The notes beneath the pieces are model-generated. The model was given only the letters and a program-made list of their open reading frames with translations, searched no databases and had not been told where the DNA came from. From contig NZ_CP029190.1 in assembly GCF_008642295.1 (NCBI RefSeq), positions 6,741,501-6,805,500 of the forward strand: a stretch of DNA of 64,000 bases. The letters are read 5' to 3'. A program made the translations under genes and the position numbers. The stretch comes from Streptomyces venezuelae. GTDB lineage: Bacteria > Actinomycetota > Actinomycetes > Streptomycetales > Streptomycetaceae. Positions 31,034 through 39,232 of the stretch are shown here, piece by piece. Every line of letters begins with the position of its first letter. Position 1 is the stretch's first letter.

Positions 31034-32638
31034 TCAGTAGGCGTCGCGGATCCGCAGCCCCAGCGGCCGGCCGTCCGGGTCGACCAGCAGGTGGTGCAGC
31101 GGCCGGGCGAGCACCCTCGCCGGGTACGACAGGGCGGGCGGGACGTACGTGCGCAGCCGCCCCGGCGGCCTGGGCCCGCGGCAGCCGCCGGCGTACCAGT
31201 CGTCCAGTGCCGCGGCGGTCCCCGCGAAGGCGTCGAAGGCGGCCACCGGATCGCACAGCGTCCCGGCGGCCTCCGGCGGAGCGTCCAGGTGCTCGAGGGA
31301 GAGCTCCAGGCGCAGCTGCCGGGCGAACACGCGAGCGCCGTCGGAGAGCCCGCCCGGGTCGGACGGCTGCCGCGGGTCCGGGGTCTCGTCGAGCACGGCG
31401 CAGCCGAGCTCCGAATCGTGCGTCCAGGACCGCAGGTTGATGTTGTCGGATCCGATGGAGGCCCACACGTCGTCGATCACGCACACCTTGGCGTGGACAT
31501 AGACGGGCGTGCCCGCGGGGTTCTCCAGCGCGTAGACCGCGACCCGCCCGCCGGCCGCCCGGCGCAGCCGTTCCAGGGCGGTGATCCGCCCGATCAGATG
31601 CATCGGCAGGGTGAGCCGGCCGTCCTCCTCGGGGAGGGACGGGATGACCGCGATCAGCCGCAGCTCCGGATGGGTGGCCAGGGTCCGGGCGAAGTGCTCC
31701 ACCACCCGCGCCGACCAGAGGTACTGGTCCTCCAGATAGATCAGCGCCCGGGCCCGCCGCAGGGCCTTCAGATAGCCGAGGGCGATGCTGCGCTCACCGT
31801 CGGGGGCGAAGGGGTACCCGCGCAGCAGCCGGTTGGGATAGGTGCGCAGCAGTTGCACGGTGTGCGTGCCGCAGGGCGCCGGATCGGGCAGCTGCGACGG
31901 CAGCGGGTCGGCCTCGATGTCCTCGTGGTGCAGCAGCTCCCGCAGCCGGGTGAGCGGGCTGCGGGTGAGCGGCGAGGGATCGTTCCAGCGCTCGCGGAAG
32001 ACCGCCTCGACATCACCGACCACCGGCCCGCGCAGTGCGAGCTGGACATCGTGCCAGGGCGGGTGCGGTCCGTAGGCGGCGGCCATGGCCAGTGACTGGC
32101 GGTCGCCGTGGTGGCCGGCATCGTCCTTGCGGTTGTGGCAGAGGTCGATCCCGCCGACGTACGCGACATCGAGCTCGGGGCGTCCGGGATGGCGCAGTAC
32201 CACCAGCTTCTGGTGGTGCGAGCCGCCGGGGCGCACCCGCATGTCGAGCAGGCATTCACCGCCGGCCGCCTCGATCTCCTTGCCCAAGTGGAGGTTCTCC
32301 TGCTCGCTGAACCGAAAGACGTCCAGGTGGGAGCGCCAGACCAGGCCTTTGACGATCACCCCGCGCTCGGCCGCCGCCGCCAGGACCGCGCCAACCTCGG
32401 TGCCGGGACCGTCGAGCCGCTCGTCGGGATCGCCGCGCCAGTCGGTGAACAGGAGCAGGTCGCCTTTCCGCAGCGCCCGGATCCCCGCCAGGAGCTCCTG
32501 GAAATACGGGGCACCGTGGACCAGGGCGTGGGCCCGGTTGCCCCGTGACCACGCCATGCCGTCGGAGCGGCGCGAGTCCAGCCGCGTCGCGGGATTGCCG
32601 CGTTCCCCGGACGTCAGCAGCCAGTCGGTGTGTTCCAC
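31034..32638 (-). CDS. phospholipase D-like protein with two HKD motifs
   Basis: A 534-aa protein of the PLD superfamily. The first HKD motif is SHHQKLVVLRHPG...YVGGIDLCHNRKDD, with His and Lys present. The second is YVHAKVCVIDDVWASIGSDNINLRSWTHDSE. Both catalytic HxK(x)4D halves are intact, so it should be active on phosphodiesters such as phospholipids or cardiolipin-type headgroups. No signal peptide is seen, so a cytoplasmic or membrane-associated site is likely. Start: GTG 32638 (VEHTDWL) behind GGGAGGTG, giving 534 aa rather than the longer in-frame option. Its promoter lies in the 360-base gap shared with the FUSC gene. Confidence 0.9.
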   Translation of the reverse strand: MEHTDWLLTSGERGNPATRLDSRRSDGMAWSRGNRAHALVHGAPYFQELLAGIRALRKGDLLLFTDWRGDPDERLDGPGTEVGAVLAAAAERGVIVKGLVWRSHLDVFRFSEQENLHLGKEIEAAGGECLLDMRVRPGGSHHQKLVVLRHPGRPELDVAYVGGIDLCHNRKDDAGHHGDRQSLAMAAAYGPHPPWHDVQLALRGPVVGDVEAVFRERWNDPSPLTRSPLTRLRELLHHEDIEADPLPSQLPDPAPCGTHTVQLLRTYPNRLLRGYPFAPDGERSIALGYLKALRRARALIYLEDQYLWSARVVEHFARTLATHPELRLIAVIPSLPEEDGRLTLPMHLIGRITALERLRRAAGGRVAVYALENPAGTPVYVHAKVCVIDDVWASIGSDNINLRSWTHDSELGCAVLDETPDPRQPSDPGGLSDGARVFARQLRLELSLEHLDAPPEAAGTLCDPVAAFDAFAGTAAALDDWYAGGCRGPRPPGRLRTYVPPALSYPARVLARPLHHLLVDPDGRPLGLRIRDAY

Positions 32639-32998
32639 GCCCACCTCCCACCGCCGGCCGCCCGCACTCGGGAGCCGCCCGTACTCGGGCCCCGCGCCTA
32701 CCCGCTGACCACGGCCCCACCCCCGCCCCACCCTGTCCACCGGCCGTTGGCGCACCGTTGGCCGACCGGCACCCGCTTCGACTGGGCCAATGGCCCAGTC
32801 GAACCGACCCCGCTTGAGCCATTGCCCTCTACATGTTTATCTGTGTCGTATCCATGTATCTTCGGCGCCGCGCAGCGCCGGGCCGGCGACGAGGCCGGAC
32901 CGGACCGCGGTGCCTTCGTCGTGCCTGCACGCCCGCCCACCACCCCGGGCGGCGGCCGGGGCGGCGCGCATCACCTGCAAGGGGGGCGGCACACCGCC
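32639..32998. other. 360-bp divergent intergenic region with palindrome and AT-rich core
   Basis: This is the only gap above 300 bases. It holds a perfect 12-bp palindrome (separate entry) and an unusually AT-rich stretch at about 32829-32866 that could hold the + strand promoter. Past that it becomes GC-rich again. A 70-codon frame (32790-33002) starts inside the palindrome and ends with a TGA that overlaps the GTG start of the FUSC gene (GTGA). Its codon use is bacterial-like only in the second half, so I do not call it a gene, but a translated leader is possible. Confidence 0.5.
32777..32803. promoter_or_regulatory. perfect 12-bp inverted repeat, operator-like
   Basis: TTCGACTGGGCC (32777-32788), AAT, GGCCCAGTCGAA (32792-32803). 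It is central in the region between the divergent PLD-like and FUSC genes, upstream of the AT-rich stretch. With a three-base loop it could form a hairpin, but its position fits a repressor site better than a terminator. Confidence 0.6.
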
Positions 32999-34522
32999 GT
33001 GAAGAGGATGTTCGTGGCTCCGGACCCGGGGCTGTTCAGACTGAGGAACTCGTCCCGTGCCGTGCTCGGCGTCGCGCTCGCCGTCGCCCTGGCGGAACTC
33101 GCCGGACTCTCCCTCACCGCCTCCATCACCGGAGGACTCGCGGCCCTGCTGGCTCTGTTCACCGTCACCGACGCCACCGTGCCCGCCCAGCGCGTCACCA
33201 CCGCACTGCTCCCCGCCGTCGGCTTCCCCGTCCTGGCCCTTGCCACCACCCTCCACGGCACACCGCTGCTGCGCGACGCCACCTTCCTCGCCGTGGTCTT
33301 CTGCGGGGTCTACGCCCGCCGCTGGGGCCCGCGCGGCCATGCGCTCGGCATCTTCGCGTTCATGCAGTTCTTCGTGACGCAGTTCCTGCACGCCGCCCCC
33401 GCCCAGCTGCCCGAGCTCTACACCGCCGTCACTCTCGCCCTCGTCGCGGCCGGAACCGTGCGCTACCTCCTCTGGCCCATCGAGCGGCGCACCCCGCCCG
33501 CCGCCGCGCCCCCCGGCCTGCCCGGTACCGGCCTGGCCCGGCCCACCACCCGGCAGGCCTTCCAGGCCACCGCAGCATGCGCCTTCGCCCTCACCGTCGG
33601 CCAGCTCGTCTCCGCGGACCGCTGGTACTGGGCCGTCGGCACCGCCTGGTGGATCTTCGTCAACACCGCCTCCCGCGGCGAGACCCTGGTGCGCGGCTTC
33701 CGCCGGGTCCTCGGCACCGTCACCGGGATCGCCGGCGGCCTGCTGATCGCCGTGCCGCTGCACGGCGCCCCCGCCCCCACCGCCGCCCTCGTCGCCGTCT
33801 GCGTCTTCGGCATCTTCTACACCGCCGCCCCCTCCTACTCGTGGATGATGTTCTTCGTCACCGTGATGGCGGGCCTGCTGTACGGGCTGCTCGGCGTGCT
33901 CCACCCCGGCCTGCTGCTGCTCCGCTTCGAGGAGACCGCGCTCGGCGCGCTCGGCGCCGCCCTGGCCGTGGCCCTGATCCTGCCCGTGACCACCCACGCC
34001 GCCAACGACGCCTGGATCCAGCGCGCCCTGCACTGCGTACGGGCGGCCACCGCGGCCTCCCTCCGGCGGCTCGACGGGGACCCCGAGGCCGACCCGGCCC
34101 CGCACGCCGCCGAGCTGGAGCTGCTGCTCGGCCGGGTACGGATGGCCCTGGCCCCGCTGGTGCACCCGCTGAGCCCGCTGCGGGCCCGCAAGGCACGGGC
34201 CCGCCGGGTACTCGTCCTGCTCGACGACTGCGCCCGCGAGGTACGCGGCCTGGCAGCCGTCGCCGCCGACCCGCAGGCCTCCCACGACGCCCGGCTGGCC
34301 GCCGCCTGCTGGCGGGTCGAGGCGGCCGTGGAGGCCCTCACCGGCAACGGCACCCCCGCCACACCGCAGCAGCGGCCCAACGCCGACGCCCCCGCCGTAC
34401 CGCAGCAGCGCCCCGCCGCCGACGCCCCCGCCCTGGCCCACCTGCACGGCCTGGAGCACGCCCTCGCCGCCCTCGCCGACCCGCTGCGCACCGACCCGAG
34501 GTCCCCCCTGGTCGGCGCGTAG
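32999..34522 (+). CDS. FUSC family membrane protein (aromatic-acid exporter-like)
   Basis: A 507-aa membrane protein of the FUSC/YccS type. A first bundle of about six helices (35-155) has the ITGGLAALLALFTV motif. A cytoplasmic linker follows, then a second bundle with WYWAVGTAWWIFVNTASRGETLVRGFRRVLGTVTG (split), the FUSC signature. The soluble C-terminal helical domain has a 12-residue tandem repeat (PQQRPNADAPAV / PQQRPAADAPAL) encoded by a 36-bp DNA repeat near 34364-34435. The family includes fusaric-acid resistance proteins and p-hydroxybenzoate efflux. GTG 32999 start; ATG 33008 is an alternative. A 17-bp hairpin follows. Confidence 0.88.
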   Translation: MKRMFVAPDPGLFRLRNSSRAVLGVALAVALAELAGLSLTASITGGLAALLALFTVTDATVPAQRVTTALLPAVGFPVLALATTLHGTPLLRDATFLAVVFCGVYARRWGPRGHALGIFAFMQFFVTQFLHAAPAQLPELYTAVTLALVAAGTVRYLLWPIERRTPPAAAPPGLPGTGLARPTTRQAFQATAACAFALTVGQLVSADRWYWAVGTAWWIFVNTASRGETLVRGFRRVLGTVTGIAGGLLIAVPLHGAPAPTAALVAVCVFGIFYTAAPSYSWMMFFVTVMAGLLYGLLGVLHPGLLLLRFEETALGALGAALAVALILPVTTHAANDAWIQRALHCVRAATAASLRRLDGDPEADPAPHAAELELLLGRVRMALAPLVHPLSPLRARKARARRVLVLLDDCAREVRGLAAVAADPQASHDARLAAACWRVEAAVEALTGNGTPATPQQRPNADAPAVPQQRPAADAPALAHLHGLEHALAALADPLRTDPRSPLVGA

Positions 34523-34523
34523 C

Positions 34524-34559
34524 CGGCTGAGCCGTGGGCCGGGGCCCACGGCTCAGCCG
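34524..34559. terminator. long bidirectional hairpin terminator
   Basis: A perfect 17-bp stem (34524-34540 with 34543-34559) and a two-base loop (four in practice) lie between the convergent FUSC and helicase genes. The right arm contains the helicase stop codon (34553-34555). Confidence 0.85.
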
Positions 34560-36835
34560 AGGCCCGCCGGCAGCCGGCCGGTGTGCAGCACGCCCAGCCG
34601 CTGAGTCGCCCGGGTCAGGGCCACGTACAGATCGCTCGGCTGCTGATCGGCCGGCTCCACCACGATCACCGTGTCGAACTCCAGGCCCTTGGACTGGCGC
34701 GGATCCAGGAGGACCACGCTCCGCTTCAGGTCCGGCTCCGCGCCCGCCCGTACCCCCGGCAGCGCCCCGGCCAGTACGCCGTGCAGCCCGCGCGGCGCGA
34801 TCACCGCGAGCCGCCCCTCGGCCGGCATCCCCTCCGCCACGGCCGCCGCCACCGCCCCGGCCAGGTCCGCGGCGGCCGGCACGGCCCGCACCCACGGCCG
34901 GACCCCGGTGGACCGCACCGAGCTCGGCGGCTCGAAACCGGGCTGCCGGGCCCGCAGCACCCCCGCCGCCAGCTCCATGATCTCGGCCGGCGTCCGGTAG
35001 TTCACGCCCAGCCGCACCAGCTCCCAGCGGTCCCCGACATACGGCGCGAGAATCCGCTCCCAGGACCCGAGCCCCGCCTCGTCACCCGTCTGCGCCGGAT
35101 CGCCGACCAGGGTCATCGACCGGGTGGGGCAACGCCGCATCAGCAGCCGCCACGCCATCGCCGACAGCTCCTGCGCCTCGTCCACGATCAGGTGCCCGAA
35201 GGCCCAGGTACGGTCGGCGGCGGCCCGCTCGGCCGTGGTGCGGTGGTCCGCCTCCTCCTGCCGCTCGGCCATCCGCTCGGCGTCGATGATGTCGTGCGCG
35301 GCCAGGTACTCGCTCTCCTGGTCCTCGAACTCGTACGACTTCGAGCCCTCGGACAGGTCGAGCACGCCCTGGGCATAGGCGATCCGCTCCTGCCGCTCCC
35401 GTTCGGCCGCCGCCTGCTCCGCGCTGTCGTCGTACCCGAGGAGCTCGGCGGCCTCGTCCAGCAGCGGGATGTCGGCCACCGTCCACCCGGCCCCGGCCGG
35501 CCGGCGGATCAGCTCGGCCTCCGCCTCGGACAGGTGGGTGGGGTCCGCGAGGAACCCGGCGACCAGCTGCTGCGGGGTGAGCGCGGGCCACAGGGTGTCG
35601 ATGGCGGCGTGGACGGTGGCGCTGGTCGCGATCTCCTTGCCGAGCTGGGCGATATCGTCCGGACCGAGCAGATTGGGCCCGCCGTACGGGTCCCCGCCGA
35701 GCCGGTCGGCGAGCTGCTCGGTGAGCGAGTCGATGATCCGGAAGGCGAAGTAGGGGCGGGCCAGGTTGTGCGGCAGTCCGGTGGACCGGGCCCGGTCCCG
35801 GGCCTCGTACGCCATCGAGCGGTCCAGCAGCAGGGTCCCGTAGTCGTCGTGGTCGATCTCCACGGCCGGCTCCGGCAGCACCTCGCTGTCCTCGCCCGCT
35901 CCGGCGGGCACCGTCTCCGGCAGGGTCTGCCGGTCGCGCACCACCGCGGCCAGCACCTCGGCCATCGAGGCCCGGCCCTTGACGGCCGCGGCGCCCGGCC
36001 GGTCGGTCGCGGTGGCCCGGACCCCGGGGAACAGCTCGCCCAGGGTGGCCAGCAGCACCCCGGTCTCGCCGAGGGCGGGCAGCACCTCGCCGATGTAGCC
36101 GAGGAAGGCCGGATTGGGGCCGACGATCAGCACCCCGCGCCGGGCGAGGGACTCGCGGTGCGCGTACAGCAGGTAGGCGGCCCGGTGCAGGGCGACCGCC
36201 GTCTTCCCGGTGCCCGGCCCGCCCTCCACCACGAGCACCCCGCGGTGCGGGGACCGGATGATGTGGTCCTGCTCGGCCTGGATGGTCCGCACGATGTCGT
36301 GCATCCGGCCGGTCCGGGCGGCATCCAGCGCGGCGAGCAGCACGGCGTCCGCATCGGCCCCCTCGTGGCCGGTGCGCTCGGCGTCGGTCAGGTCCAGGAT
36401 CTCGTCGTGCAGGGCCGTCACCTCGCGGCCCCGGGTGGTCAGGTGCCGGCGCCGGCGCAGGCCCATCGGGGAATAGCCGGTGGCCAGATAGAACGGCCGC
36501 GCGACATCCGCCCGCCAGTCCAGGACGAGCGGGGTCCGCTCGGCGTCGTCCCGCCTGATTCCGATACGTCCGATGTGGTGGTCGCGACCGTCGGAGAAGG
36601 TGAGGCGGCCGAAACAGAGACCGTTCTCGCCCGCATTCAGCGCTGAAATCAGACCGGATTGCTCGGCCACCTGGACATCGCGTTCCAAGCGCGCCTGAAA
36701 GCCCTCGCCGTCCGCCAGCAGGGCCTCTTTCATCGCCCGTTCGGCCTGGTCGCGCAGGTCGTCGAGGCGTGCGTAGAGCTCCGTGACGAAACGTTGTTCA
36801 TTCCGGAATTCCTCGGTTGACAATTCCACTCCCAC
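34553..36835 (-). CDS. HelD/UvrD-like ATPase (RNA polymerase-associated class)
   Basis: A 760-aa superfamily-1 ATPase. The N-terminus (1-60) is a long helical hairpin (EEFRNEQRFVTELYARLDDL, split). Walker A is GGPGTGKT (205-212), Walker B DEAQELSAMAW, then the GDPAQTGDEAG and NYRTPAEIMEL motifs. The C-terminal VALTRATQRL is motif VI. This matches actinobacterial HelD/HelR, which bind RNA polymerase and clear stalled complexes or displace rifampicin. The rifampicin-associated element of helR promoters is not seen upstream. Start: GTG 36835 (MGVELSTEEF); GTG 36829 is possible. Divergent from the thioredoxin-like gene. Confidence 0.85.
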   Translation of the reverse strand: MGVELSTEEFRNEQRFVTELYARLDDLRDQAERAMKEALLADGEGFQARLERDVQVAEQSGLISALNAGENGLCFGRLTFSDGRDHHIGRIGIRRDDAERTPLVLDWRADVARPFYLATGYSPMGLRRRRHLTTRGREVTALHDEILDLTDAERTGHEGADADAVLLAALDAARTGRMHDIVRTIQAEQDHIIRSPHRGVLVVEGGPGTGKTAVALHRAAYLLYAHRESLARRGVLIVGPNPAFLGYIGEVLPALGETGVLLATLGELFPGVRATATDRPGAAAVKGRASMAEVLAAVVRDRQTLPETVPAGAGEDSEVLPEPAVEIDHDDYGTLLLDRSMAYEARDRARSTGLPHNLARPYFAFRIIDSLTEQLADRLGGDPYGGPNLLGPDDIAQLGKEIATSATVHAAIDTLWPALTPQQLVAGFLADPTHLSEAEAELIRRPAGAGWTVADIPLLDEAAELLGYDDSAEQAAAERERQERIAYAQGVLDLSEGSKSYEFEDQESEYLAAHDIIDAERMAERQEEADHRTTAERAAADRTWAFGHLIVDEAQELSAMAWRLLMRRCPTRSMTLVGDPAQTGDEAGLGSWERILAPYVGDRWELVRLGVNYRTPAEIMELAAGVLRARQPGFEPPSSVRSTGVRPWVRAVPAAADLAGAVAAAVAEGMPAEGRLAVIAPRGLHGVLAGALPGVRAGAEPDLKRSVVLLDPRQSKGLEFDTVIVVEPADQQPSDLYVALTRATQRLGVLHTGRLPAGLG

Positions 36836-36876
36836 CGCGATACAGTGTCCTCGTAAGCCTCTTCACATGCCCGGTT

Positions 36877-36905
36877 TTGACGGGGTGTGAAACATCAAAT
36901 ATACG
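36877..36905 (+). promoter_or_regulatory. strong vegetative-type promoter
   Basis: -35 TTGACG (36877-36882), 17-base spacer, -10 TATACG (36900-36905). The start would be near 36912, about 60 bases before the thioredoxin-like gene. A second TTGACA/TACAGT pair (36818-36846, 18 bp apart) lies just upstream. Confidence 0.65.
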
Positions 36906-36973
36906 CAGATGATTGCCCTGGCCGTCAATATCGGTCGGGGTATTTTTATGCCGTGGGACCCGGGAGTATGCCG

Positions 36974-37315
36974 ATGGTGAGCCATGTCCACCAGCCGCTC
37001 GAGGACGCCGAATTCGAGTTCATCCTCGCGGCGGCGGCCGGCACCCCCGTCCTGGCCTTCTTCCGCGGCAGCTGGCCCAAGGCGGTGGCGGCCTGCCGCA
37101 CCATGGACCCGGTGGTCGGCGACGCCGCCCACGCCCACGGCGGCCGGCTGACCGCGGTCCGGGTGGACATGACCCGCTGCCCCGCCGCCACCCGGCGCTA
37201 CGAGGTGGCCTCCGCGCCCACCGTCGTGCTGATCAAGGACGGCGTGGCGGTGGCCTCCCACGCCGGCGCCCTGGACCACGCCGGACTCGCGGAGTTCCTC
37301 GCCGCCGCCCTGTGA
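36974..37315 (+). CDS. thioredoxin-fold protein lacking the CxxC motif
   Basis: A 113-aa thioredoxin fold. The buried strand PVLAFF and the Trp (RGSWPK, Trp34) are in place, and cis-proline APTVVLIKDG (Pro82) is intact. The active-site CxxC, however, is replaced: after Trp34 the sequence reads PKAVAACR, with one cysteine (Cys41). It therefore cannot carry out the usual dithiol exchange; a structural or binding role, or a Cys-only peroxide reaction, is more likely. Start: ATG 36974 (MVSHVHQ) has GGGAG seven bases ahead; ATG 36968 would add two residues. The STAT gene begins 17 bases downstream on the same strand, so they may form an operon. Confidence 0.85.
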   Translation: MVSHVHQPLEDAEFEFILAAAAGTPVLAFFRGSWPKAVAACRTMDPVVGDAAHAHGGRLTAVRVDMTRCPAATRRYEVASAPTVVLIKDGVAVASHAGALDHAGLAEFLAAAL

Positions 37316-37331
37316 CGCGTACGGTCGTCGG

Positions 37332-37898
37332 ATGACCATCGCACCGATCATCGGCTACCGGCTCGCCCGCCCCGAGGACGCGCCCGACATCGAATCCCTC
37401 GACGGCTCCTTCACCACCCTCAGCGTCTTCGAGGCCACCGCATCCGACACCGGGTTCCTCCTCCGCGAGGTCCCCGTCGACCCGCCGCTGCACAAGGTGT
37501 TCCCGCCCGAGGAGCACGACGAGCAGGAGATCGGCGAGGACACCGCCGCCGACCGCCGCACCTTCGTGGCCGTCGACGAGGCCGACGGCGGCCGGCTCTG
37601 CGGGTTCGCGGCGGTCGGCTACAGCTCCTGGAACCGCCGGCTCACCATCGAGGACATCGAAGTCGCCCCCGCCTACCGGGGCATCGGCATCGGCCGCACC
37701 CTGATGGAACACGCCGCCGGCTTCGCCCGCGAGCGCGGCGCCCGCCACCTCTGGCTGGAGGTCTCCAGCGTCAACGTCCCCGCCGTGCACGCCTACCGGC
37801 GGATGGGGTTCGCGTTCTGCGGCCTCGACACCACCCTCTACGACGGCACCCCGGCAGCCGGTGAGCAAGCCCTCTACATGGCACGCCCGTTGAGCTGA
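37332..37898 (+). CDS. streptothricin N-acetyltransferase (STAT-type GNAT)
   Basis: The 188-aa protein follows Streptomyces streptothricin acetyltransferases through long shared segments: GSFTTLSVFEA, REVPVDPPLHKVFP, TFVAVDEADGG, NRRLTIEDIEVAP and YRRMGFAFCGLD. The acetyl-CoA loop is RGIGIGRTL (116-124). STAT enzymes acetylate the beta-lysine amino group of streptothricin and give resistance. No streptothricin biosynthetic genes are in the window, so this would be a stand-alone resistance gene or a paralogue with another amine substrate. It lies just behind the thioredoxin-like gene and ahead of nitric oxide synthase. Confidence 0.88.
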   Translation: MTIAPIIGYRLARPEDAPDIESLDGSFTTLSVFEATASDTGFLLREVPVDPPLHKVFPPEEHDEQEIGEDTAADRRTFVAVDEADGGRLCGFAAVGYSSWNRRLTIEDIEVAPAYRGIGIGRTLMEHAAGFARERGARHLWLEVSSVNVPAVHAYRRMGFAFCGLDTTLYDGTPAAGEQALYMARPLS

Positions 37899-38035
37899 CC
37901 GTCACTCCAAGGGGTGGTCCCTGTCCGTCCCTCTGACGCTGCTGACCTGCGGCCTGTACAACGGGTGATGGTGAAGCGCACATTCATCCGGCACGTACAG
38001 GGTGGATCTGGCCGGACAGGGGGTAACCGCCCGGA

Positions 38036-39172
38036 ATGGAAATACTGCAACAGCTCTCGACGACCGCTCAGGTGTGGGCAGAGGCCGAGGAGTTCATCCG
38101 CCTCTTCCACCGCGAGAACCCCGGTTCCGGCGATCCGCGGGACCGGCTCGCCGCCGTACGGCAGGAGCTCGAGGACACCGGCACCTACCGGCACACCCAC
38201 GAAGAGCTCGTGCACGGCGCCCGGGTGGCCTGGCGGAACAGCAACCGCTGCATAGGGCGGCTGTACTGGAACTCCCTTCGGGTGCGCGACCGCAGGGAAC
38301 TCACGGGCGGCGACGAGATAGCCGCCGAGTGCTTCGAGCACCTGCGCGACGCCACCAACGGCGGCCGGGTCCGGCCCACCATCACGGTCTTCGCCCCGGA
38401 AACCCCGGACCGGCCCGGCCCGCTCATCTGGAGCGAGCAGCTCATCCGGTACGCCGGATACGGTGACCACCCCTCCGTCACCGTCGGGGACCCCCGCAAC
38501 CGGGAGCTCACCGAGGCCCTGCGTGAACGCGGCTGGCCCGGCGGCCCCGGCACCCCCTTCGACCTGCTCCCGCTGGTCGTCCAGGGCTGCGACGACAAGC
38601 CCCGGTGGTTCGAGGTCCCCGCCGACGCCGTCCTCGAAGTGCCCATCGAGCACCCGGACGACGACCACTGGACGGACTGGGGGCTGCGCTGGCACGCGGT
38701 GCCCGCCATCTCCAACATGTGCCTGGAGATCGGCGGGATCCACTATCCCGCGGCGCCCTTCAACGGCTGGTACATGGGCACCGAGATCGGCGCCCGCAAC
38801 CTCGGCGACGAGGACCGCTACCACCTGCTGCCCGGGGTGGCCCGCCGGATGGGGCTGGACACCTCCAACGACCGCTCGCTGTGGAAGGACCGGGCGCTGG
38901 TCGAGCTCAACCGGGCTGTACTGCACTCCTTCGACCGGGCCGGGGTGACCATCGCCGACCACCACACCGAGTCCCGGCGCTTCCTCACCCACCTGGAGCG
39001 GGAGGAGCGCAGAGGACGCGAGGTGGGGGCCGACTGGTCCTGGATCGTGCCGCCGATCTCCGGCTCGGCGACCCCCGTATTCCACCGGACCTACGAGGAC
39101 CGGCAGCAGAACCCGGCCTATGTCCACCACGAGGGTGCGGAGGACCGGGCCCGGGGGCGGGATTTGGTCTAG
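38036..39172 (+). CDS. nos: bacterial nitric oxide synthase oxygenase
   Basis: A 378-aa oxygenase-only NOS. The haem thiolate is in WRNSNRCIGR (Cys72). The arginine-binding Glu is in WYMGTEIGARN (Glu250). The tetrahydropterin region WRWHAVPAISNMCLEIGGIHYPAAPFNGW (split) is conserved. It has no reductase domain, so electrons come from host flavodoxin/ferredoxin reductases, possibly the FprA-type enzyme at 43343-44722. NO is used in Streptomyces for aromatic nitration (thaxtomin) or stress protection. No nitrating P450 or peptide synthetase is nearby. Start: ATG 38036, with no strong ribosome site visible. Confidence 0.95.
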   Translation: MEILQQLSTTAQVWAEAEEFIRLFHRENPGSGDPRDRLAAVRQELEDTGTYRHTHEELVHGARVAWRNSNRCIGRLYWNSLRVRDRRELTGGDEIAAECFEHLRDATNGGRVRPTITVFAPETPDRPGPLIWSEQLIRYAGYGDHPSVTVGDPRNRELTEALRERGWPGGPGTPFDLLPLVVQGCDDKPRWFEVPADAVLEVPIEHPDDDHWTDWGLRWHAVPAISNMCLEIGGIHYPAAPFNGWYMGTEIGARNLGDEDRYHLLPGVARRMGLDTSNDRSLWKDRALVELNRAVLHSFDRAGVTIADHHTESRRFLTHLEREERRGREVGADWSWIVPPISGSATPVFHRTYEDRQQNPAYVHHEGAEDRARGRDLV

Positions 39173-39232
39173 ACCTTCTGTTACCGTCGGCTCCTGACGT
39201 CCACCGGGTGGAGACGTGGAGAGGGGCTCAGG

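Noticed and set aside
36836..36973. Rifampicin-associated element near the HelD-like gene
   Set aside because: I searched the divergent region by eye for a long GGGGCTTGC-type palindrome and found none. The promoters seen face the other gene.
38036..39172. Thaxtomin-type cluster around the NOS gene
   Set aside because: No nitrating P450 or nonribosomal peptide synthetase is present within 25 kb on either side.
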